From positions 53,150 through 117,149 of the forward strand of contig JACRKC010000030.1 in the NCBI GenBank assembly GCA_016235555.1: 64,000 nucleotides of DNA. The letters run 5' to 3'. The position numbers and the translations under genes were made by a program. The notes under the pieces are model-generated. The model was not told the origin of the DNA. It saw only the letters and a list, made by a program, of their open reading frames with translations, and did not search any database. Source of the DNA: Verrucomicrobiota bacterium. GTDB lineage: Bacteria > Verrucomicrobiota > Verrucomicrobiia > Opitutales > Opitutaceae. Below, piece after piece: positions 36,067-44,277 of the stretch (positions are counted from its first letter, which is position 1; each line of letters opens with the position of its first letter).

Positions 36067-37098
36067 ATGGCCAAATACAAACTGGAATACATCTGGCTCG
36101 ACGGCTACACCCCGCTCGCAAGCCTGCGTAGCAAAACTCAGATCAAGGAATTCGCCAAGTTCCCCAAGCTCGAAGAGCTGCCCAACTGGGGTTTCGACGG
36201 CAGCTCCACGCAGCAGGCGGAGGGCAAGAGTTCCGACGTCGTGTTGAAGCCGGTGGCCGTTTTCCCGGATTCCACGCGCAAGAACGGCGTGCTCGTCATG
36301 TGCGAGACCTATCTCCACACCGGCGAAGCGCATCCGTCGAACACGCGGGCCACGATCCCGGATGACGCGGACACGTGGTTCGGTTTCGAGCAGGAATATT
36401 TCTTCTGGCAGGATGGCGCGCCCCTCGGTTTCCCGAAGGGCGGCTTCCCGTCGCCGCAGGGCCCCTATTACACGGGCGTCGGCTACCGCCAGGTGGGCAA
36501 CGTCGCCCGCGAAATCGTCGAGCAGCACATCGACCTGTGCCTGGACGCCGGCATCAACATCGAGGGCATCAACGCCGAGGTCGCCAAGGGCCAGTGGGAA
36601 TTCCAGATCTTCGGCAAAGGCTCCAAGAACGCCGCCGACCAGCTCTGGGTCGCCCGCTACATCATGATGCGCCTGTGCGAGAAATGCTGCATCGACATCG
36701 AGTGGCGTTGCAAACCCGTGCTCGGGCCCTTCAATGCCTCCCTCGACTGGAACGGTTCCGGCATGCACTCGAATTTCTCCACCAAGTTCATGCGCGAAAA
36801 GGGCGGCAAGGCCTACTTCGAGAAGCTCATGGAAGCCTTCAACAAGTATCGCGACGAACACATCGCCGCCTACGGCCCGGAGAACCACCTCCGCCTCACC
36901 GGTCTCCACGAGACGCAGTCGATCGACAAGTTCAACTACGGGGTCGCCGACCGCGGCGCCTCGGTGCGCGTGCCGCACAGCTTCGTCAACAACGGCTACA
37001 AGGGCTACCTCGAGGATCGCCGTCCGAATTCGGCGGCCGATCCGTATCTCGTCGCCGGCCGGATCATCAAGACGATCCAGTCGGTGCCGACGAAGTAA
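36067..37098 (+). CDS. glnII: Type II (eukaryotic-type) glutamine synthetase
   Basis: 343 residues, the size of GSII rather than the ~470 of bacterial GSI. The chain has WGFDGSSTQQAEGKSSDVVL, a metal-binding FGFEQEYFFW, YYTGVGYRQVGNVAREIVEQ (GSII-specific), EVAKGQWEFQIFGKG, 'DWNGSGMHSNFSTKFMR' (glutamate-binding HSN) and NYGVADRGASVRVPHSFV. It ligates ammonium to glutamate with ATP. A sigma-54 promoter upstream suggests control by nitrogen status, and a strong terminator follows, so it is monocistronic. GSII is scattered in bacteria (Rhizobium, Streptomyces, Bacteroidota, Verrucomicrobiota). Confidence 0.94.
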   Translation: MAKYKLEYIWLDGYTPLASLRSKTQIKEFAKFPKLEELPNWGFDGSSTQQAEGKSSDVVLKPVAVFPDSTRKNGVLVMCETYLHTGEAHPSNTRATIPDDADTWFGFEQEYFFWQDGAPLGFPKGGFPSPQGPYYTGVGYRQVGNVAREIVEQHIDLCLDAGINIEGINAEVAKGQWEFQIFGKGSKNAADQLWVARYIMMRLCEKCCIDIEWRCKPVLGPFNASLDWNGSGMHSNFSTKFMREKGGKAYFEKLMEAFNKYRDEHIAAYGPENHLRLTGLHETQSIDKFNYGVADRGASVRVPHSFVNNGYKGYLEDRRPNSAADPYLVAGRIIKTIQSVPTK

Positions 37099-37127
37099 GC
37101 GCGCCGCGCCGAACTCCTGAAATTGCA

Positions 37128-37161
37128 AACGCCACCCGTTTCCCGGGTGGCGTTTTTTTTG
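37128..37161 (+). terminator. Rho-independent terminator after glnII
   Basis: AACGCCACCCG (37128-37138), a short loop, CGGGTGGCGTT and a run of eight T residues (37153-37160): a near-perfect GC-rich hairpin with U-tract, 30 bp after the glnII stop. Confidence 0.93.
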
Positions 37162-37202
37162 TTCCCGGAATTCCCGCGGCACGCTACCGATGACGCGCGC
37201 CC

Positions 37203-39146
37203 ATGATTGAGCCTTCCAACGCCAAACGCCCGTCGACTTGGGAGTGGACGCAGACCCTGCTGCTCGTGGCGAATCTGGCGTGGACCACCCTCTGCCTCGG
37301 CGGCTACCGACCGGAGACCATGGTCGTGACCGCGACGCTCACGGGGGCGCTTGTCTCCGTGCATTTGTTGCGGCGGGTGATGCGAGGCTCGCGCGAGGTT
37401 CATCCCGCGGGCTGGTGGCTGCTGCCGTTTTTGCTCTATGCGGCGGCGAATGTCCTCTGGGTCACGCCGGTGAAGTGGCTCGGCTGGCGCGAATGGTTTG
37501 GCTGGATGCAGATGGCCGCGGTGTTCTGGGTCGTGCTCGACGGGGTGCGGGCGCCGGCGACGCGCCGCGTGGTGATCATCGGATTGGCGGTCACTGCCGC
37601 GGTGGCCGTGCTGCTCGGGTGCTATCAGCGATTCGTGCAACCGGACTGGTTGATGTTGGGACGGGTGCAGGCGGAGCAGTTCTTCGGGCGCGCAAGCGGT
37701 CCTTTCGGCATTCCCAACAGCCTGGCGGCGTTGTTGCTGCTGCTGTTACCCGCGGCGGCGGAGCTGGCCTGGCGGAAGACCGCTTCGCGCACGGCGCGGC
37801 GGTTCGCGGCCGCGCTCGCGATCTTGTATGCGTTTGGCTTGGTGCTGACCGTGAGCCGTGGGGCGTGGATCGGCCTGGCGTTGGTCGCGATGGTGTGGCC
37901 GTTGGTCGCAGGGGCGGGAAACTGGAGCCGCCGGTTTGCGCTCGCGGGGATCGCGGGTGCGGCGGTGATCGCGGTGGTGGGTGGGCTCTGGAGCGTGTCG
38001 CCGCTCGTGCGGCAGCGCCTCACGCAGCTCGTGCAGGACGCCGGTGAAACGACGCGCCCGATCATGTGGCGCGCGTCGTGGCGGTTGTTCCGCGAGCACC
38101 CGGCGGTCGGCAGCGGGGCCGCGAGTTACAATGTGCTTTTCGAAAAGCACCGGCCGGAGCGATTCTTCTCCGAGCCGCAGTGGACCCATAACGACTACCT
38201 CAACACGCTGGGCGACTACGGCGCGGTTGGATTTGTCCTGTGCTTCGGAGCGATGGCGGCCATCGGAGCGCGGTGTTGGTGGCGGCGCGGGAACGATCCC
38301 GCCGGAGCCGTTCCGGCCGCGAGCGGGTCGACGGATGATTTTGCGGCGGCGAGTTTTCACGCGGCGCTGGCCGCCGGGCTGGCGGCGTTCGGTCTGCAGC
38401 TGTTTGTGGACTTTCACTTCAAGATTCCCGCGCTGGCACTGAGCTTTGCCGTTGTGAGTGCGCTGGTGGTCCGGGAACGCTGGCCGGTGGCCACGCGAGG
38501 CCGGGTTGGAACTTGGCCGGCGCTGCGTCGCGTCGTTTGTGTCGGCGGCGCGATCGGGTGCATGGCGGCGGTGCTGGCCTGGGTGGTGCCGATGTATCGA
38601 GCGGAGGCGCTGCGCTATCGGGCCCACCAAGGTATCGACCGACTGGCGTTGGAACGGGCGAATGCCGCCGGCTACCGGCGCGTGTTGTCATGGGTGCGGG
38701 CCGATTTGGTCGACGCGGTCGAACTTGATCCGCGCAATGCCCACGCGTGGGCGGACCTCGCGTATGCGATCTCGCTGGCGACCAGTGCCGAGCCGGAGCG
38801 GCTGGCCGACAGAGCGTGGCTCGCCGAACTCGGCCGCGATGCGGAAGCGGCGGCAAATCAGGCGCTGGCGCTCACGCCCGCCGTGGGGGAGTTTTTCATC
38901 CGACGGGGAGTGGCGCGGGACTTGCAGGGCCGCTGGCTCGAGGCCGGGGATGATTTTTCGACGGCCGTCGGCCTCAATCCCACTCATGCGCTGACGTGGT
39001 ATTATCACGCCTACCATCACTCGCTCGACCGGCGCGGACGCGGGATGGCGGAGGCGTCGCTGGCGTTCTGTTTGCGTCTTGACCCGAATAATCCCGAGGG
39101 CCTAGCGTTGCGCCAACTTTTGGCGATAAGCGCGAAGGCCCCGTAA
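37203..39146 (+). CDS. O-antigen ligase-like (Wzy/WaaL superfamily) membrane protein with C-terminal TPR region
   Basis: 647 residues. About ten hydrophobic segments run to residue ~470, with the family region GPFGIPNSLAALLLLLLPAA, VLTVSRGAWIGLALVAMVWP and the periplasmic loop RPIMWRASWRLFREHPAVGS-GAASYNVLFEKHRP and EPQWTHNDYLNTLGDYGAVG; the R, H and 'HNDYL' residues are those conserved in WaaL/Wzy enzymes. The tail from ~residue 490 has TPR-like helices (VELDPRNAHAWADLAYAISL, 'AVGLNPTHALTWYYHAYHHS'). It probably joins or polymerises surface polysaccharide, or O-glycosylates proteins. The FecR gene starts 12 bp later. Confidence 0.82.
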   Translation: MIEPSNAKRPSTWEWTQTLLLVANLAWTTLCLGGYRPETMVVTATLTGALVSVHLLRRVMRGSREVHPAGWWLLPFLLYAAANVLWVTPVKWLGWREWFGWMQMAAVFWVVLDGVRAPATRRVVIIGLAVTAAVAVLLGCYQRFVQPDWLMLGRVQAEQFFGRASGPFGIPNSLAALLLLLLPAAAELAWRKTASRTARRFAAALAILYAFGLVLTVSRGAWIGLALVAMVWPLVAGAGNWSRRFALAGIAGAAVIAVVGGLWSVSPLVRQRLTQLVQDAGETTRPIMWRASWRLFREHPAVGSGAASYNVLFEKHRPERFFSEPQWTHNDYLNTLGDYGAVGFVLCFGAMAAIGARCWWRRGNDPAGAVPAASGSTDDFAAASFHAALAAGLAAFGLQLFVDFHFKIPALALSFAVVSALVVRERWPVATRGRVGTWPALRRVVCVGGAIGCMAAVLAWVVPMYRAEALRYRAHQGIDRLALERANAAGYRRVLSWVRADLVDAVELDPRNAHAWADLAYAISLATSAEPERLADRAWLAELGRDAEAAANQALALTPAVGEFFIRRGVARDLQGRWLEAGDDFSTAVGLNPTHALTWYYHAYHHSLDRRGRGMAEASLAFCLRLDPNNPEGLALRQLLAISAKAP

Positions 39147-39158
39147 CCCGGATAATTC

Positions 39159-40772
39159 ATGCACAAACGTTTCCCGCTGTGGCTGGCGATTTTCGCCCTC
39201 GGTGCGCTCGTGTCGTTGCGCGCCCAGCCCGCGGCGCCGGGACCGAGCCCCGAGATGACCAACGTCATCCAGGCGCAGATCGTGGCGCGAAATGCCACCG
39301 GGACGGTGACGAAGAAGATCGACGGCTTGGTGTCGACGCTGGCGAACAACGAAGTCGTGCCGCAGCGGGCGACCGTCAATACCGGCGCCGGCTCCAGCGT
39401 GGTGCTCGTGTTCTCGAACGGCGCGACCACGTCGCTCGGTTCCGACAGCGAGCTGGTGATCGAGCAGTTCCTCCAGGATCCGTTTGCCGCCAGCACCAAC
39501 TTCGCCGCACTCGATGCCGAGCCCACGGTGTCCAAGACGAAAATCCGGCTCAACCGGGGCGAACTCGTCGGTAACGTGAAGAAACTCAACCGCGACCAAG
39601 GGTCGGAGTTCACGGTCGAGACGCCGGTGGGCGCGGCCGGTATTCGCGGCACGGTATTCCGCATCGTATTTCGTCCCACCGGCGATGGTCGTTTCAATTT
39701 CACGCTCAGCACCGTGGAAGGAAACGTCGGGTTTACGCCGCCGGCCCAACACACCCAGCAAGGCGGCGGCGGCCAAGGCGGCCAGCCGCAGGGGCAGCAA
39801 CAAGACCCCAACCAGCAGGGCCAGCAGCAACAGGGCCAGCAGCAGGGGCAGGGCCAAGGTCAGCAGCAAGGCCAGGGTCAGCAACAGGGTCAGGGGCAGC
39901 AACAAGGCCAAGGTCAGCAGGGGCAACAACAAGGTCAGCCGCAGGGCACGGGCACAGGCGGTGGCACTCCGACGGGCACCGGTGGCACGACGGGCGGCAC
40001 CGGCGGTGGCACTCCCGCTCTCGGTGGCGGCACCGGAGGCAGCACGCCTTCACTCACTTCAGTCGGCGCCGGCAGTGAAATCGTGGTATTGGTCAACGTG
40101 ACGACGAACGCCACGACGGGCCAGGTCGTGGTGACGACGCCGCCCACCATCATTGCCCCGCCGCAGCAGATCAGCGTCGCGACGCAGACTCAGGTGGCGC
40201 AGGTGGCGCAGACGCTCGCTGTCACCGCGCAGACCGCGAGCTTCACCGCGGCGACCGGCACGGTGACGCTGGCGGTGACCAACAATCCCGCCGCGCAGGC
40301 CAACACGGGGTCGGGTTCTTCCTCGGGCTCGGGATCGAGCGGCACGAGTGGCTCCGGTTCGAGTTCGAGCGGATCGAGTTCTGGAAGCAGTGGCAGCAGT
40401 TCTGGCAGCAGCAGCGGCAGTTCGAGCTCCAGCAGCAGTGGCTCGGGCACGGGAAGCAGCAGCAGTGGGACGAGCAGCTCCGGAAGCACCTCGGGGACTG
40501 GGGGAACGACCTCCGGCAGCTCTGGTGCCACCGGCTCAACCACCGGCTCAAGCGGCACTGCCGGCACCGGGTCAACCAGCGGCACTGGCACCACCAGCGG
40601 CACTGGCACGCAAAGCGGCAGCACCGGCACGGGAACGACTACCGGCAACACTTCGGGCACCACCAACCGTCCAACAACCACGACGCCCACCACCCCCACG
40701 ACGACCAACCCCGCCCCCGGAGCCACGACTCCGACAGTCCGGGTGACGACCGGGGATGGACGCGCTGGCTGA
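39159..40772 (+). CDS. Secreted FecR-domain protein with Gln/Gly and Ser/Gly low-complexity tails
   Basis: 537 residues with a signal peptide (to about residue 23). Residues ~35-200 form a FecR domain (VSTLANNEVVPQRATVNTGA, VLVFSNGATTSLGSDSELVI, FTVETPVGAAGIRGTVFRIV; AGIRGT is typical). Then come about 65 residues of QQGQGQ-type repeats, a Gly/Thr linker, a hydrophilic domain (VATQTQVAQVAQTLAVTAQT) and roughly 220 residues of Ser/Gly/Thr. Stand-alone FecR proteins sit in the envelope and are often next to CHASE2 cyclases, as here (41018). The codon-level repeats (CAGCAAGG.CAGGG.CAG) make this locus prone to length change. Confidence 0.85.
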   Translation: MHKRFPLWLAIFALGALVSLRAQPAAPGPSPEMTNVIQAQIVARNATGTVTKKIDGLVSTLANNEVVPQRATVNTGAGSSVVLVFSNGATTSLGSDSELVIEQFLQDPFAASTNFAALDAEPTVSKTKIRLNRGELVGNVKKLNRDQGSEFTVETPVGAAGIRGTVFRIVFRPTGDGRFNFTLSTVEGNVGFTPPAQHTQQGGGGQGGQPQGQQQDPNQQGQQQQGQQQGQGQGQQQGQGQQQGQGQQQGQGQQGQQQGQPQGTGTGGGTPTGTGGTTGGTGGGTPALGGGTGGSTPSLTSVGAGSEIVVLVNVTTNATTGQVVVTTPPTIIAPPQQISVATQTQVAQVAQTLAVTAQTASFTAATGTVTLAVTNNPAAQANTGSGSSSGSGSSGTSGSGSSSSGSSSGSSGSSSGSSSGSSSSSSSGSGTGSSSSGTSSSGSTSGTGGTTSGSSGATGSTTGSSGTAGTGSTSGTGTTSGTGTQSGSTGTGTTTGNTSGTTNRPTTTTPTTPTTTNPAPGATTPTVRVTTGDGRAG

Positions 40773-40838
40773 GAAATTACCCGATCGTCCCGTGGCCGGA
40801 TGGCGCGGCTGCGGCGGCGCCCAGTGACCGCCGCCAAG

Positions 40839-40954
40839 GGGCGCATCTCAGTTTCTTGCAGTCCGGAAAGAGCGAAGGAGCGGCGGTTTTCAACCGCCGA
40901 GCTTGGGCGCTTGGAAGAGCGCCCCTCCGCAGTGCAAGAAAGTGAGATGCGCCC
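40839..40954. mobile_element. Miniature inverted-repeat element (family D, copy 2), 116 bp
   Basis: Begins GGGCGCATCTCAGTTTCTTG(CA) and ends with the inverted TGCAAGAAAGTGAGATGCGC(CC). Flanks are GCCGCCAAG (40830-40838) and GCCGCCGGG (40955-40963), 7 of 9 identical. The core differs completely from copies 1 and 3 and holds its own hairpins (GCGGTTTTCAACCGC; GGGCGCTTGGAAGAGCGCCC). Confidence 0.8.
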
Positions 40955-41017
40955 GCCGCCGGGGCCTCGCGGTGAATCTGCTTCCGTCCGGCATCCGCAC
41001 CACCTAGCTTGCCGGTG

Positions 41018-43297
41018 ATGGCTTCGACCAAGAAGGGGACTGCTTCCATCTACCTCCGCTGGCTGCTGCTGGTGCCGATCCCGATCATCTGGTGCTTGCT
41101 CGGCCACTACCGCCAGCTGACTTTTTTTGAAAACAAGTTCCTCGACTGGCGCATGCAATATCGCGGCGAGATCGAGGCGCCGGTCAACCTGCGCTATGTC
41201 GATATTGATACGCGCGCAGTCGAAGCGATGGGGGAGCGTCCGTGGAGCCGGGACCTTTACTCAAGCGTGGCCGAGGCTCTGATCGTTGTGGGCGGCGCAA
41301 AAGCGGTGGGGTTCGACATCGTGCTTTCGCGGATCAGCCGGTCGGCGATGGTTGACCAGAAAAAAGTCCTGGAAGGCAACCGGCAGTTGCGGCGCGTGAT
41401 TCAGGAAAATCCGAAACGCGTCGTGCTCGCGGCCCAATATACGCTGGGCTCAGCCGTCACGCAGGAGGAGGGCACGATCCGGCGGGTTCCCCTGCTGCGA
41501 AAGGGCATGGTCGATCCGAAGAAGAACGACGTGCCCGAAATGCCGGAGAACGGTTTCCTGCTTTCGCCGCAGGGGCCGATCGCGCGCGTCGGGCTGATCG
41601 ATGCCGATGAAGAATACGGAAGCGATACCGTACCGCGGTGGGCCCCGATGTTCGTCCACACGGTGTCGGACACCCTTTACCACATGTCGCTCCAGCTGGT
41701 GCTTCAGCATTTCGGGCTCGAAGAAAAGGCTGTCCGGATAAGCCCGGATCGGGTCGACCTGATCCAGTCGGACGGCTCCACCCTCCTCACCCTGCCGCTC
41801 AAAGAGGGGCAGTTGCTCGAGGCGAATTGGTTCTCAAAGTGGAATGATCCCAAGCTGAACCCGCGGTGCAGCGTCGCCGACGTCTTCATCGCGATCGACG
41901 AGCTGAACTCCAGCGACGCCGCCAAGAATCGCAGCGCCGAGTCGTTCTTCAAACCGTTCAAGGATGCGATTGTGCTGATCGGACCGACCGACCTCCTGCT
42001 GGGCGACCGTTCGCCGACACCGTTCGACTCGAAACCCGTGCCCCGAGTCGGCCTGCACGGCAACCTCGTGAAGACGATTCTCTCGGAACGCTTCGTCGTG
42101 CGCCTGCCGGAATGGACCATGTGGGTGTCGGCCGTTGCGTTGACACTCATTGTCACGGCGCTGTCGGTGGCGGGTGGCGCGCGCGGGGTGTTGGCCAAGT
42201 TGGTGGCGTTGCTTGCGATCGGCGGCTACACGCTGGTGTGTTTTTATCTTTTCGAACGCTCGAACTACGTCCTCCCCATGGCGGCGCCGCTGGGCGCGGC
42301 GTTTTCGACCAGCTTTGCGGCGATTCTCTGGCAGCTCATCGATGAAGAGCGGGCGAAGGGCCGCATCAAGGGCATGTTCGGCACCTACATCTCGCCGCAA
42401 CTCGTCGAGCAGATGGTCGAGAGCGGCGAGGATCCGAAGCTCGGCGGCGATGTGCAGCCGATCACCGCGTATTTTTCCGACATCCAGTCGTTCTCCTCCT
42501 TCTCGGAGTTGCTGACGCCGCCGCAACTCGTCGAGTTGATGAACGAGTATCTCACGGCGTGCACCGACATCGTGCAGGCGCAGGGCGGCACGCTCGACAA
42601 ATACATCGGCGATGCGGTCGTCGCGATGTTCGGTGCGCCGATCCCGCTCCCCGATCACGCCTATCGGGCCTGCGTGGCCACGCAACTCGTGCACCTCCGG
42701 CTCGGCGAGTTGCGGGCGAAATGGACCGCCGACGGCGGCAAGTGGCCCGAGATCGTGCAGAAGATGCAGTCACGCATCGGCGTCAACAGCGGCCCGGCCA
42801 CGATCGGCAACATGGGCAGCCGCACGCGGTTCAACTACACGATGATGGGCGACAATGTGAACCTCGCCGCCCGCATGGAATCCGGCGCCAAGAGCTGGGG
42901 CTCCTACACGATGTGCACCGAGGCGACCAGGGCGGCGTGTGTGGAACATGGCGGCGATCGCGTGGTGTTTCGCCCGCTCGGCCGCATCGTGGTCAAGGGC
43001 CGGTCGCAGCCCGTGCCGGTTTACGAAATCGTGGGACTCAAGGAAAGCGTCACACCGCAGGCCCGCGAGTGTGTCGGCGTCTTCGAGCGGGCGCTGGCGA
43101 GGTATTATGCGAAAGACTGGGATGGCGCGCTGAAGCTCTTTGCGCAGAGCCGCGAGCTGGAGTGGAACGTGCCGGGCAAGACTCCCGGCGTCGTCAGCAA
43201 TCCCTCGATCGTCTACCTCGACCGGGTCGTGCCCGAGGCGATCGCCGAGCCGCCGCCAGGCGATTGGGATGGCCGCTACATCATGCATGAAAAGTGA
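41018..43297 (+). CDS. CHASE2-domain class III adenylate cyclase
   Basis: 759 residues. An N-terminal helix, an extracytoplasmic CHASE2 domain (~residues 40-370: FLDWRMQYRGEIEAPVNLRY, VEALIVVGGAKAVGFDIVLS-like, VLIGPTDLLLGDRSPTPF), two to three further helices, and a cytoplasmic cyclase domain: ITAYFSDIQSFSSFSELLTP (metal Asp), GGTLDKYIGDAVVAMFGAPI (second metal Asp; Lys of LDKY specifies adenine), FNYTMMGDNVNLAARMESGA (Asp for adenine, Asn and Arg for the transition state). It should make cAMP in response to an external signal. The FecR gene upstream is the likely partner. ATG 41018 is chosen over a TTG nine bases earlier. Confidence 0.92.
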   Translation: MASTKKGTASIYLRWLLLVPIPIIWCLLGHYRQLTFFENKFLDWRMQYRGEIEAPVNLRYVDIDTRAVEAMGERPWSRDLYSSVAEALIVVGGAKAVGFDIVLSRISRSAMVDQKKVLEGNRQLRRVIQENPKRVVLAAQYTLGSAVTQEEGTIRRVPLLRKGMVDPKKNDVPEMPENGFLLSPQGPIARVGLIDADEEYGSDTVPRWAPMFVHTVSDTLYHMSLQLVLQHFGLEEKAVRISPDRVDLIQSDGSTLLTLPLKEGQLLEANWFSKWNDPKLNPRCSVADVFIAIDELNSSDAAKNRSAESFFKPFKDAIVLIGPTDLLLGDRSPTPFDSKPVPRVGLHGNLVKTILSERFVVRLPEWTMWVSAVALTLIVTALSVAGGARGVLAKLVALLAIGGYTLVCFYLFERSNYVLPMAAPLGAAFSTSFAAILWQLIDEERAKGRIKGMFGTYISPQLVEQMVESGEDPKLGGDVQPITAYFSDIQSFSSFSELLTPPQLVELMNEYLTACTDIVQAQGGTLDKYIGDAVVAMFGAPIPLPDHAYRACVATQLVHLRLGELRAKWTADGGKWPEIVQKMQSRIGVNSGPATIGNMGSRTRFNYTMMGDNVNLAARMESGAKSWGSYTMCTEATRAACVEHGGDRVVFRPLGRIVVKGRSQPVPVYEIVGLKESVTPQARECVGVFERALARYYAKDWDGALKLFAQSRELEWNVPGKTPGVVSNPSIVYLDRVVPEAIAEPPPGDWDGRYIMHEK

Positions 43298-43337
43298 CCG
43301 CGCGACGACGGGCCGGATGACGGCGCCAGCTTGGGCG

Positions 43338-43430
43338 CTCATGCTGAGCACAGCGAAGAATCCCGCCTGATCCCCGCACCGCCTCCACCGCTGAGAAATT
43401 CAATGGACTCTTCGCTTCGCCCAGAATGAC
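43338..43430. repeat. 'CATTCTGA'-type palindromic repeat, copy 2
   Basis: Arms GCTCATGCTGAGCACAGCGA(AGAATCC) and GACTCTTCGCTTCGCCCAGA(ATGAC) face each other. It is a diverged relative of 2841-2933. The ATG that starts trmO (43426) is inside the right arm. Confidence 0.65.
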
Positions 43431-44115
43431 GGACTCCTCTGGTCATACGATCCGGCCGGTGGCGGTGCTGCGCACGCCCTTTGCGGAGAAATTCGGCGTG
43501 CCGCGACAGAGCGGGCTCGTGCCGGAGGCGGAGGGACGGGTGGAATTTCTGCCGGAGTTTGCGGCGCCGGAATTCACGCGCGGGCTGGAGGCTTTTTCGC
43601 ACGTGTGGTTGCTGACGCGATTCCACGACAATCCGCCGTGGAGCGGCAGTGCCGTGGTGCGTCCGCCGCGCCTGGGCGGCAACGAGCGGGTGGGCGTCTT
43701 TGCGTCCCGCTCGCCCAACCGACCCAACGCACTCGGGCTTTCTCTGGTGCGTCTGCTCGCCATCGAGCCGGGTGCCTTGCGCGTGGGCGGAGTCGATGCG
43801 GTCGATGGCACGCCGGTCTACGATGTGAAGCCGTATCTGCCGTGGTGCGAAGCGCCGCCGCAGGCGACCGCCGACTGGGCGCAGGCTGCGCCGTTCGCGC
43901 ATCCGGCGGAGGCGGTCGTGATTCCACCGGAGATGGCGGAGAAACTTGGCGCGGCGACGACGCTGCTCGTCCGGCAGGTGCTGCGGCTCGACTTGCCGCC
44001 GGCCTATCAGGCGGATCCGGCGCGCACCTATGGCATGACGATCGCGGGCTGGAATATCCGTTGGTGCAAGGGAGCCAGCGGTGCGCCCGAAGTATGCGAA
44101 GTGGCCCGGGTGTGA
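43426..44115 (+). CDS. trmO: tRNA (N6-threonylcarbamoyl-A37)-N6-methyltransferase TrmO
   Basis: 229 residues of the UPF0066/TsaA family: IRPVAVLRTPFAEKFGVPRQ, GLEAFSHVWLLTRFHDN, RVGVFASRSPNRPNALGLSL (signature RSPxRPNxIG-like) and VDAVDGTPVYDVKPYLPW. TrmO uses SAM to methylate t6A37 to m6t6A in ACY-reading tRNAs. The C-terminal domain (DLPPAYQADPARTYGMTIAG) is present. The start ATG lies in a palindromic repeat; a later start would cut into the conserved N-terminus. Confidence 0.9.
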   Translation: MTDSSGHTIRPVAVLRTPFAEKFGVPRQSGLVPEAEGRVEFLPEFAAPEFTRGLEAFSHVWLLTRFHDNPPWSGSAVVRPPRLGGNERVGVFASRSPNRPNALGLSLVRLLAIEPGALRVGGVDAVDGTPVYDVKPYLPWCEAPPQATADWAQAAPFAHPAEAVVIPPEMAEKLGAATTLLVRQVLRLDLPPAYQADPARTYGMTIAGWNIRWCKGASGAPEVCEVARV

Positions 44116-44134
44116 CACGCGGCGCGGTGCAGCG

Positions 44135-44258
44135 TCACGGCGGTCAGCCAGCTGTAGCGGCGGTCTGTGACCGCCGACGAACTTCCAGCATTCCTCCGTC
44201 GGCGGTCACAGACCGCCGTTACAACCAAGGCATCCGTCTGCTGACCTCACTTCCCGTT
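44135..44258. repeat. Palindromic repeat family A, copy 2
   Basis: Core 44153-44223: TGTAGCGGCGGTCTGTGACC facing GGTCACAGACCGCCGTTACA, with outer arms CGGTCAGCCAGC and 'CTGCTGACCTCACTTCC'. Sits between the convergent trmO and ilvB genes. Confidence 0.8.
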
Positions 44259-44277
44259 ACACCCGCGCGTTGGAGGC

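Noticed and set aside
39780..39960. Short tandem repeats resembling a CRISPR or microsatellite array
   Set aside because: They are in-frame Gln/Gly codons within the FecR protein, with no conserved repeat-spacer spacing.
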